The notes under the pieces: model-generated
What the model saw: only the letters and a program-made list of their open reading frames with translations
Databases searched by the model: none
Told to the model about the DNA's origin: nothing
Shown here: piece by piece, positions 23,701 through 34,100 of the stretch
Position numbering within the stretch: position 1 is the first letter of the stretch
How the letters are laid out: each line of letters opens with the position of its first letter
Source: Gnetum montanum
Taxonomy: Eukaryota > Streptophyta > Gnetopsida > Gnetales > Gnetaceae
NCBI GenBank assembly: GCA_015680685.1
Contig: MNCI01013584.1
Location: forward strand, 273,937 to 337,936
Direction: 5' to 3'
DNA: 64,000 nucleotides
Made by a program: the position numbers and the translations under genes

Positions 23701-24962
23701 AGCCAAGTACTTTATGGGGATTAATGGGAAACTTTACAAAGTGTGTTCTGATGACTTGGTTCGATGGTGTGTTCTTGATATAGATCAACTGCGAGTTCTC
23801 CAAGACACTCATGAGGGTCCTTGTAGGGCTCATTATGTTGGGAGATGAATGACCATCAAGATCCTGCTTGCAAGATATTATTGGCCTACATTATTTCGAG
23901 ATGCCCATCATTTCATCTAATCTTATGAGCACTATCAACATGATGGGGAAATAATTGCTAGAATGGAAGGTTTGCAACAATGGATTCAACCGTTAGAACC
24001 CTTTGACATTTTGAGAATTGATTTTATGGGGCTAATTACACCAATGTGCAATGGAAAAACTTATATTATTTTTTCTATTAATTACCTAACAAAATGGGCT
24101 GAAGCAACTGCTGTTAAAGATTGTACATCATCTACAATTGCACAATTTGTTCAACAACAAATCATAAACAAGTTTGGTGTCATGTGCACTTATTTCTGAC
24201 AATGGTACATACTTCACAAGTGCAAATTTTTGAAAATTAATACAATGATTAGGGGTTGAGCATAAATTGACTACACCATACCACCCCCAAGCGAACGGTC
24301 AAGTAGAAGTCACCAACAGGGAGATTACAAAGATATTGACAAGAACCATTAGCAATTTTAGGTGAGACTAGAGCACTAAATTAAATGATGCTCTTTGGGG
24401 ATACTGCTCCACATGGAAACTCCCTATAGGCTACTCTCCCTATGAGTTAGTGTATAGTAAAGTACCAATGCTTCCTATTCAAATTGAACTATGTACACTA
24501 TCCACAGCATGTGACCTCAACCTTGACCTTGATCTAGCATAGAAACAATGATTAGTAACCCTTAACTTGCTAGATGAAAATTGATTAGCTGCCCTATCAT
24601 CTAACGAATTGCACAAGGCCTTCAATAAATAACATCATGACCTAAGGATTAGGAAAGTTAAATATCATTAAGGAGATAAGGTTCTCTACTAGAATCCCAT
24701 ACATGTGCCACAATGTACTAAATTTCAAACACTGTGGGAAGGACCTTATATTATTTATGCAACTTTTTCTTCAAGAGCCATGACAATATACAAACTTGAG
24801 AGCCCAGGTAAGAAATTTTTGGTGAACGTGCAACAAACCAAACCTTTCCAGTAGCTTAGGATAGCTAGTACACATGCTACCTCTCTTGATGGACAACCCT
24901 ACTCACTATTTCAAATATCCTCCTTCCAACTTAGTCATGGGGGAGATGCCCACCTATGCTAA
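23701..24962 (+). pseudogene. Integrase of element A, to the end of pol
   Basis: The zinc-binding region is degenerate (AHYVGR...RYYWPTLFRDAHHF, about 23830-23920). Core: D in RIDFMGL (24020), D in SDNGTYF (24198) and E in NGQVEVTNR (24306), with 35 residues between the last two. A frameshift lies between the first and second D, near 24175-24195. The GPY-type module (LWEGPYIIY, about 24735) and the pol end QLSHGGDAHLC followed by TAA (24960-24962) are recognisable. Confidence 0.75.
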
Positions 24963-26858
24963 CTATTCTAGGCCCTCAGTTCTTTTTGAATTCTTGTTTT
25001 ACATATTTTTATTTTACACACTCTTTCAACTTTTCTTATTTTTTTTCCACCATCGTTCATGTTTTTACTATTTCTTTGTTTACTTGATTTACTTTTATTC
25101 ATCATCTAATAAGTGCTCATGATGGTAGATTGGATTATATCATATTAATTTCTAATGTTTTTTTTTACCTTTGAATTATGATGTTGATATTAAGGTATGG
25201 TTCTTTTGGTAAAACAGGCAATGAGTCCACATTGTCTACTCATCCATACAACTCTATGGTCTACTTTGGCTTAGAACTATATAATCCCATTTTTCTAAGT
25301 AAACTTATTAATAAATTGGTGGCTAGGTATTTTTCAAACCAAGGAAAGACTCAAAGGATGAAAAGGGTGTGACTTCAAGGGGATTCGATGCATTAGTGCT
25401 AGCCATTCTCTTGGGTTCTTGGATGCTTTTTCTTGGGTTTTCTGCCATTCTGACATTGTTCAAATATTAGGAAGTTGAGTGAATAAAAATAAGTCTTTGC
25501 ATGATATGGTTCTCATGCATAAACATCAAAAAAAAAGAGAAAAAAGTAAGAATTCAAAGCACACCCCTTAAACATAATTAAGTAATATGGACTACAAACG
25601 CTGGTTATGGCACTGGAAAGACATGTTACCCATGCTTGAAGGTTCTCTCTAACTAAGGCCTTTTCTCGTTTCCGACTTCTCCATCTCACTCTCCTTGGGA
25701 TGGTGGTCACTCTTTGTGGAAGCATTCTTGTTGCCTCAAGAGGATGGATTGGCCAAGTGTATTGATGCGAGGTCACTGAATGTGGTTGGTTTGAGTCTAG
25801 ATTTGGGATGATTTCTACTTAGTTATCTTAACCATGAAATACACAAGGGGCTTTACACAACCTTGTTCTTGGGACTACATTCAATTCTCTCCTCTCGATC
25901 TTTCTTCCCATTTTCCATCTCATTGTCAATTTTATCATTATTCTATTCTAGGTTGATGCATTTTTTTTCTTTGGTAAATTTATGTGGATAAGTTTTTAAC
26001 TCTATCTTCCAAATGACATTCCTAGAGCCTACAAACTCTTTGGTTTGTGCATTTGTTAGGGCATAAAGGGCATGAGCCTGCTTTGGGGAGGACCCACTAG
26101 CATTTCTTTTTGGTGCAAATGTTAACTTCTTTCTCTTAAACATTTTCTACAATCAATCATTTCTTGTTTCATCCCCATCCATGACATCCATTTTATTGGC
26201 ATTGCCATTGATATTTTTCATTTTCTTGTTCCTCATGTTTTTCCATCTTATAGCTACCGGAGGTTCACTCTTAGTCGTGGGGGCCTTGGCACAAATTTTT
26301 CAATTTTTTTCATTTTACTAATTGCCTAACGCCTACACCTTGGTTAGTTTCCAGTGATAAATCTGCAAACCAGTTTCTGCCATAACCACAACTCAACCAA
26401 TGCACTTCATATCGAGGCAAGGTATCAACTGCATTGTGGATTATCTATCCTTGCTCATTTGTGACTATGTTGTGTGTGCAGATGGTGATCATACAAATAA
26501 TGGACTAGGCTTGGAGGAAGCACTTAGGATGGACCAGAATTGGAGCATTTACGAAAGGAGCAAGTTTGGTGGCATGGCTATGGATAACCAATAGAAGGTG
26601 AAATCTCGGCATTGGCGGCAACACACTCCATCTTCTTTCTCTCTCTCTCTTTCTCTTCAAGCTACCAAATAAAGGCTTGGATGTCATTTATGTACAAGTG
26701 TTCACAACAATGATCATGAATACTAATGTTTTAATATGCTTATTGATCCATTCACTGGGCATGTTGAGTCTGTCATCCCATTACACTATCAGTTGTTAAT
26801 TAGTTAATAATCTCATACCTTCCCAATATTTTGTAAGGAACTCGATGATGAGTTTTCA
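24963..26858 (+). other. Long 3' untranslated region of element A
   Basis: 1.9 kb with no ORF of interest. It begins with a T-rich tract (24975-25090). It contains conserved block 1 (25365-25383), block 2 (25614-25644) and the stem-loop block (26068-26098), each shared with other family members. A further PPT-like copy TTAGTCGTGGGGG lies at 26271-26283, and a CT-rich run near 26636-26660. Confidence 0.65.
26068..26098 (+). ncRNA. Conserved 3'-UTR stem-loop plus CTTTGGGGAGGA motif (element A copy)
   Basis: GGGC-AUGA-GCCU hairpin (26068-26079), one base, then CTTTGGGGAGGACCCACT (26081-26098). It recurs in C, D and E although the surrounding sequence is strongly diverged. Preceded by GGGCATAAA, also shared. 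Function unknown; a cis-acting RNA role is inferred. Confidence 0.65.
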
Positions 26859-26874
26859 TTTAGTCATGGGGGTA
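26859..26874 (+). other. Polypurine tract of element A
   Basis: TTTAGTCATGGGGGTA lies immediately before the 3' LTR start TGATGAG. Confidence 0.75.
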
Positions 26875-27866
26875 TGATGAGAGTAGTTACTCTAATTATT
26901 AAAGTGGTTACTCTAGCAGTTATTTTAATTATTAGAGTGGTTACTCTAGCAGTTACTTTAGCAGTTATTCTAATTATTAGAGTGGTTACTCTAGTAGTTA
27001 TTCTAGTTATTAGAGTGGTTACTCTAGCAGTTACTTTAGTTGTTATTCTAATTATTAGAGCGGTTACTCTAATTATTAGAGTAGTTTCTCCCAAGTCTAT
27101 AAATATAGTGGCTAGGCACACAATTTGGAGGAAGTCTTTTAGCAGTCAAGTAGAAAAACTCTTGTAGTCTATTTGAAAGTTAGAGTATTTTTCAAGTGTC
27201 CACAACAAGAGGTCTAAGTGTGGATGGATCTTTATTTGAGCATTGTGAACCTGAGAACACCTTGTATATGGCAATAAAGATGAGCTCTTTGATTCATCCT
27301 TGCAATACTTGAGATTTGTTTTCTTACGCATTTCTTTTATTTTATTTTCTTATACATTTATTTTATTTTATTTTATCTTATGCACTTTACATTTTTGTTA
27401 TTAAAATAGCAATTTATTTTGATCAATTAATAAAATCATTAAATTAAACAAGCACAACCACTTCGAACATGCATGTAATACTTGGTAACCTAGTAATGAT
27501 TAGCATTTGGTAATCCCAGCAATGTTGCACTGGTTCAGGATGTGTACAGCAAGTGAGAATTGATGCAGTGTTAGGATTAGTTAGAACTTAGTTAATGAGT
27601 AGTTAAGTTAAATTAGTCACATAGTTACCTCTCTCCTTCCCTACTAGTGCAGGGCATAAAAACATAAAAGCTATAAAAATCATATGCCTCAAGCTTACTT
27701 AACAATACAATCATGACATACAGGTAAGCTTGGGAAGACAATGATTAACCAACCCATCCTTGTTCCACAAGGGTGCATAAGCATTTAGTCCTTGGAATTT
27801 GACTAGATCATGCATGAAATACTCGTATTCGTATGGTTGAGCATAGGGGTACCTCGCTGCTCATCA
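26875..27866 (+). repeat. 3' LTR of element A
   Basis: TGATGAGAG...CTCATCA, 992 bp. The palindrome array is at 26875-27080, a TATA box (CTATAAATA) at 27097-27105, and AATAAA in the homologous place near 27273. It is followed by the TSD ACAAT. Confidence 0.88.
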
Positions 27867-27871
27867 ACAAT

Positions 27872-28856
27872 AAACTACAACTTTTCTTGAGTGATATGAC
27901 CTACTATTATTCTATAAGAACATTATTTCATTTCTTATCTATAAGGCCTATTATTATTATTTTTGAATGATAAAGAAAAATTTCAATTGATCAGGAAGTA
28001 TGGTCTCCTATGATATATATTATAGACTAGTATTGTTAATACATGCTTTTATTTTTCATGTTTCTACTGTAAACCTAATATTTTAAGGGTTAGGTCCAAA
28101 GATAAATTATGGGTCATTATGAGAATATGGGTTCTATTATGCTATTTTGTTATGGATTTTAATTTAAGAAGAAATGAAAATGACCTAGCCATTAGTAATT
28201 TAAGAAAATATTTTTTTGTGAAATATTACAAGTACAATAGTATAGATTGGAAGAGATAAAAATAGTATTATAGAATTGCACTATTACCAAATTTTAAAAA
28301 CCATATGGAAGAGATAACCTAGCATGAGGTAGAAAAGTAGCCATAGTAAGTTATCATTAAATCTTTCACTTACTTTAATGGTTAGACCATCCTAGATGGG
28401 ATAGATGAACTAAGATGATGATATTGTGTATAGAAGAGTTAAATTGAAGAATTAAACATAGAATTTTGATGAGTTGAAAGGAACTTCTTAACTCAAAAAA
28501 TGATGAGAAATGGATATGTCTCATGCCCAACCATGCAAATCTATGAGTCTTAGCATGGATCCCATTGTAATTTGTGAAATGGATAGTCTAAGAGTAATGT
28601 GATTTGATCACATGTAGTTATCTTCTTAGCCATGTTTGTAGTGGGTGCTCAATGTATGTTTAAATGTAACCAAGGATTATAATTGATAATGTTGTATGAA
28701 CTATATTTATTAATTATAAAAATTACTAAAAATTGTCATCATGATCCTATAATTATCTAAAAATATTAAATTACTAAAAATAGAAATAATCCTAAACTAG
28801 CTCAATATGCATTAATTGTTGGTCAATCAAGGTAGTTCTTTATTGGATGTACCAAG
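27872..28856. other. AT-rich spacer between elements A and B
   Basis: Nothing recognised. It separates the converging 3' ends of A and B. Confidence 0.5.
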
Positions 28857-28861
28857 TTTAC

Positions 28862-29160
28862 TGATGAGAGGCGAGGTACCCCTATGCTCAACCATACGAA
28901 TAGAAGCATTTTATGCACGATCCAGTTGAATTCCAAGGACTAAGTGCTTATGTGCCCTTGTGGAACAAGGATGGGTTGGCTAATCGTTGTCTTCCCAAAC
29001 TTACTTGTATGTCATGATTCTATGGTTAAGTAAGCTTGAGGCATATGATTTTTATAGCTTTTATGTTTTTATGTCCTACTGCTAATAAGGGATGAGAGAG
29101 AGAGATAACTAAGTGAATAATTTAACTTAACTACTGATTAACTAGGCTTTAAACTAATGA
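28862..29160 (-). repeat. Truncated 3' LTR of element B
   Basis: Only the U5-proximal ~300 bp remain (+ strand TGATGAGAGGCGAGGTACCC... to TAACTAGGCTTTAAACTAAT). It then joins 3'-untranslated sequence directly. A 16-bp direct repeat AACTAATGATAAAACT (29152-29167 and 29212-29227) lies at the deletion junction. Confidence 0.75.
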
Positions 29161-30177
29161 TAAAACTTACCCATAAGAATTCACCAAAGAAAAATGCATC
29201 AACCCAGAACGAACTAATGATAAAACTAGCATTGAGGTGGAAATGGGAAGAAAGATGGAGAGGAGAGGATGTAATTCAATTCTAAGAAAAAAGTTGTGTA
29301 AATCCCCTTCTGTATTTTATGGTTAATGTGATTGAGTAGAAATCATCCCAAATCCAAACTTAAACAAACCATATCCAATGACTTCACATCAACACACTTG
29401 ACCAATCCATCCACTTGAAGCAACAAGAATTATTTCACAAAGATTCACCACCATTCCAAGGAGAGTGAGATGGAGAAGTAGGAACCAAGAAAGGGCCTTA
29501 GTTAGAGGGAACCTTTAAGCATGGGTAACATGTCTTTCCAGTTCCATAACTAGTGCTTGTAGCCCATATTGCTTTATTATGTCTAAGGGGTGTGCTTTGA
29601 ATTCTCAATCTTTTTTTTCTCTTTTCTTTTTTTTCATGAGAACCACACCATGCAAAGAATTATTTTTATTCACTTGGATTCCTAATTTTTGAACAATGTA
29701 AGAATAGAGGAAAACCCAAGAAAAAGAATCCAAGCACCCAAGAGAATGGCTAGCACAAATGCATTGAATCCCCTTGAAGTCACACCCTTTTCATCCTTTA
29801 AGTATTTCCTTGGTTTGATAAATACCCAGCCACCAATTCATTAAAAGTTTACTTAGAAGAAGAGGGAATGCATAGTTCCAAGCCAAAGGAGATCATAGAG
29901 TTGTATGAATGAGTGGACAGTGTGGACTCATTGCCTATTTTACCAAAAGAACCATACCTTAATATTAGCATTAAAAATTCAAAGGTAAAAACCAAACATT
30001 AGTAATCAATATGATATAATTCAATCCACCATCATGAGCACTTAATAGATGATGAATAAAAGTAAATCAAGCAAACAAAAAATAGTAAAAACATAAATGA
30101 TGGTGTAAAACAAAAATAAGAAAAGTTGAAATAATGTGTAAAACAAAAATTCAAAAAGAACTAAGGGCCTAGAATAA
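29161..30177 (-). other. Partial 3' untranslated region of element B
   Basis: Reverse-complement counterpart of about 24963-25980 of A. It retains block 2 (29510-29540) and block 1 (29769-29787). The stem-loop block was lost in the deletion. Confidence 0.65.
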
Positions 30178-33100
30178 TTAGCATAGGTGGCCATCTTTCC
30201 CATGACTAAGTTGGAAGATGGAGATCCAAAATAGTGAGCAAGGTTGTCCACCAAGAGAGGTAGCATGTGTATTGGCTATCCTAAGCTCATGGAAAGGTTT
30301 GGTTTCTTGTACGTTGACCAACAGTTTCATGTCTGGGCTCTCAGGTTTGTATATTATCATGGCCCCTAAAAGAAGAGTTGCATAAATAATATAAGGTCCG
30401 TCCCACAGTGTTTGAAATTTAGTACATTGTGGCACATGTGTAGGATTCTAGTAGAGAACCTTATCTCCTGGTTGATATTTAACTTTGCTAATCCTTAGGT
30501 CATGATGTTGTTTATTGAATGCCTTGTGCAACTCATTAGATGATAGCACAACTAGTCAGCTTTCATGTAGAAAGTTAAGGGTTACTAACCATTGTGTTTG
30601 TGCTAGATCAAGGTCAAGGTTGAGGTCACATGCCATGGATAGTGTACAGAGCTCAGTTTGAATGGGAAGCGTTGGTAATTTACCATACACTAACTCATAG
30701 GGAGAGTAGCCTGTAGGAAGTTTTCATATGGAGTGGTATGCCCAAAGAGCATTATTCAGTTTAGTGCTCCAGTCTCGCCTAAACTTGCTAACAGTTCTTA
30801 TCAATATCTTTGTAATCTTCCTGTTGGTGACTTCTGCTTGACTGTTCACTTGGGGGTGGTATGGTGTAGTCAATTTATGCTCAACCCCTAAGCATTACAT
30901 TAATTTCTAAAAATTTGTACTTGTGAAGTGTGTACCATTATCTTAAATAAGTGCACAAAACATACCAAACATGTTTATGATTTTTTGTTGAACAAATCAT
31001 GTAGCTGTAGATGATGTACAATCTTTAACAATAGTTGCTTCAACCCATTTTGTTAGGTAATCAATGGCAGCAATAATATAAGCTTTTGCATTGGACATTG
31101 GTGTAATCAGCCCCATAAAATCAATTCCCCAAATGTTGAAGGGTTCTAATGGTTGAATCCATTGTTGCAAACCCTCCATTCTAGTAGTCAGTCCTTCATC
31201 ATGTTGATAGCACTCACAAGATTGGATGAAATGATGGGCATCCTGAAATATTATAAGCCAATAATATCCTACAAGTAGGATCTTAATGGCTAGTCGTCTC
31301 CCAATGTAATGACCCCCACAAGGACCCTCATGAGCATCTTGGAGAACTTGCAATTGATCTATATCGAGAACACACCATTGAATCAAGCCATTGGGACATA
31401 CTTTGTAAAGTTTCCCATTGATCTCCATAAAGTACTTGGTTCAGTGAAGAAATTTTTGTTTCTTCTTAAGGTTTAACTCTTGTGGCATTTGTTGGGTGAG
31501 GAGATAGATAAGAATGCTACTGTACCAGTTTGTCTCCGTGGGTGATTATTTATTCACTACACCAGCAAAGAGAAATTAATTAGGAAAATGATTAGAAATT
31601 GGATACTCATCCTCTTTGTTGTCCCATTGCAACCAAGATAAATGATTAGCAACTACATTCTCGATGCCCTTGCGATCAATTATCATTAAATTGAACTCTT
31701 GTAAGATTACAAGCCATCATATGATACGAGGACTTACCATTGGCCTATTCATGCAGAACTAAATTGCACTATGACCTGTATGTATATATACTTTATATCC
31801 CAATACATAATGTCTAAAATTTTCTAGTGCAAACACTACATCCATTAATTCCTTCTCTGTGGTAGTCTAGTTAAGTTATGTACCAGTGATATTTCTACTT
31901 GCACAATGGATGTAATAAGGACACTTCTAGTCATCTAATTGTGTAAGTATGACTTCTAAAGCATAGTTGGACATGTCAGTCATGATATGGTATGGTTTGG
32001 ACCAGTCAAGAGCTTGTAGAATGGGTGTTTCTACTAGCTTCTGTTTCAAAGTTTGAAAAGCTAATTTGCATTCCCTGGTCCACTCAAAAGGTACGTCATT
32101 TTTCGTTAATTCTACCAATGGTTTGGAAACCTTTGAAAAGTTCTCAATAAATCTCCTATAATAGCTAGTATGTCCAAGGAATGATCAAACATCTTTGACA
32201 AATTCTGGTTGATGGGTAATTCCTTGGATAATTTTTATTTTCTCAAGGTCTACCTCTATCCCTGTGTGTGAGATTTTGTGCCCTAGTACTACGTCGTCTT
32301 AGACTATCAAATGACTTTTCTACCAGTTGATCCTCAAATTGGTTTCTACACATCTTTTTAACACTTGCTCCAACTAGTTGAAGGCTTGATCAAAGTTTGC
32401 TCCATAAGTGAAGAAGTTGTCCATAAAGACCTCCACACCATTTCCTATCTACTATTGGAAGTTGCTTAGAACTAGTTGTTGAAATGTTGTAGGAGCATTG
32501 CACAAGTCTAACGACATCTTTTTGTATGCAAATGTTCCCCAAGGACTAGTGAATGTAGTCTTGGCTTGGTCTTTTGGGGCTATTTTTATTTGATTATATC
32601 TACTATATCCATCTAGAAAACTATAGTAGTGATGCCCTGTGATGGTGTCTAAGACTTGGTTAACAAATGGCAATGGAAAGTGATATTTGAATGTTTCCAT
32701 ATTCAATAGCTTGAAATCTATGCACACCCTCCATTTGCCTCTATTTTTATGCACAATAACTAAGGGGATAATCCATTTTCTATCAACAATGGGGCATATG
32801 AACCCAACCTTGAGAATCTATTCAATTTCTTCCTTGACTACTTGATTCAACTTTAGGTTTAAACGCCTCTACAGTTGTCTTCGAGGCTTCATGGAGGGGT
32901 CAGTGTAAATCCTATGTTGGCATATCCTAGGATCTATTCTAGTTAATTTGAGATATGACCAAGCGAAGGCTTTTGACCATCTATTGATTATCTTTAGCAG
33001 TTCTTCTTTCTATTGAGGAGTAAGCTTAGCGTTGATAATTACTGGTTTTTTGTTTTTAAGGAACATGTATTCCATACCGATGGGTAATGGTTTTAGCTCG

Positions 33101-34100
33101 AGGGGCTCCTACTTAAATTTCTCAGGGATATCCAACTTCTCTCATTTGATATTTTCAAGGTTAAGACTTGGAAGTTGGTGGTGGACTTGCTCTAATGCGT
33201 CTATGTTATCGATGTAAGCACAAGTTAAACCCTCAGTTAGTTCCATGCATATGAGTGAACTGCTTTCTTGATTAGATGCCATCCACTAGGTGTCTTCCTT
33301 ATTTTTTGGCTCCTGCATATAGGAATCTCTATATGTTGATCACTTGTGCACATTGATTGAATGCAGATAATGTTAAACTTTGCACAAACCATGACCTCCG
33401 CACTCAATTACACCTTGTGTCATTGTATGCGATGCACAGAACTTTCTTCTTCTCGATCTTTCCAAATGTATTTTCCTTTGATATTTCTAGGGAAATATAA
33501 TGGATTCCTAGGCATGCATCAATGGTGCTTATCCATGCTCTTCCCATTATGATTGGGAAGTCCCCCCTACCATTGTTTATCTAAATCACTAGGAAGTCAG
33601 CTAGGTGCAACCACCTACAAATAGTGGTAAAAATGTTTTCCACTAGTCCCAATGGGATAGTGATGGACTGGTTAGTCAACTTTAGATGGATGTTGCTCCT
33701 TTTTAATCAAGGCAAGATCTAGGCTTTGTACATTTTTTGAGAAATCAAGTTGACACTGGAACCTAAATCCAAAAAAGCCTTGCATGGCTTATTTCCAGTG
33801 ATTTGTAAGTATATCAAAGGACTCCTAGGATTAGAGAATTTCCTAGGAAGGTGGCCAGCTTTAATCCAATTGGTGACAACATCTGTTAGCATGACTGTAT
33901 GCATTGAGTGCAGTGGTTAAGTTGAAGGAGGCTCTAATGTTTTGATTGATACTAAGGCATCTAAGGAATCAATCGCTTATGATTGCAAGGGCTTGGTTGG
34001 ACTGTTAGTTCTAAAGAAAGGTCTTTTCTTCATGTGATTGTTGGAACCAATAGTAGGTTGAGAGTTAACAGCCCTTGTCGCATTACATTGCTATGGCTTG
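30178..34100 (-). pseudogene. pol of element B (protease, RT, RNase H, integrase), degenerate
   Basis: Read on the minus strand. Protease: FLDLGSSVNLIS (about 33750) with D-L-G for D-S/T-G. RT: RGKWRVCIDFKLLNMETFKY and YSFLDGYSRYNQI (32580-32740), with the catalytic loop as VFMDNF (D 32419-32421, N 32416-32418), so the second Asp is lost. RNase H spans about 31590-31980. The integrase zinc-binding region and first core Asp (WGIDFMGL) lie in a 143-codon open stretch (30997-31428). The second Asp (DNG, about 30944) survives but is preceded by a stop. The frame ends HGKDGHLC and TAA at 30178-30180. Confidence 0.8.

Larger units (their letters stand above)
17665..27866 (+). mobile_element. Element A: complete but defective Ty3/gypsy retrotransposon
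   Basis: A 10.2-kb element bounded by the 5-bp direct repeat ACAAT (17660-17664 and 27867-27871), so both ends are certain. It has LTRs of 940 and 992 bp, a tRNA-Asp-type PBS, degenerate gag, protease, RT, RNase H and integrase in the usual Ty3 order, a roughly 1.9-kb 3' untranslated region and a PPT. Integrase follows RNase H and no chromodomain is seen, which with the PBS suggests the Athila/Tat side of plant Ty3 elements. Many TAG stops, frameshifts and a mutated RT active site make it non-functional. Confidence 0.9.
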
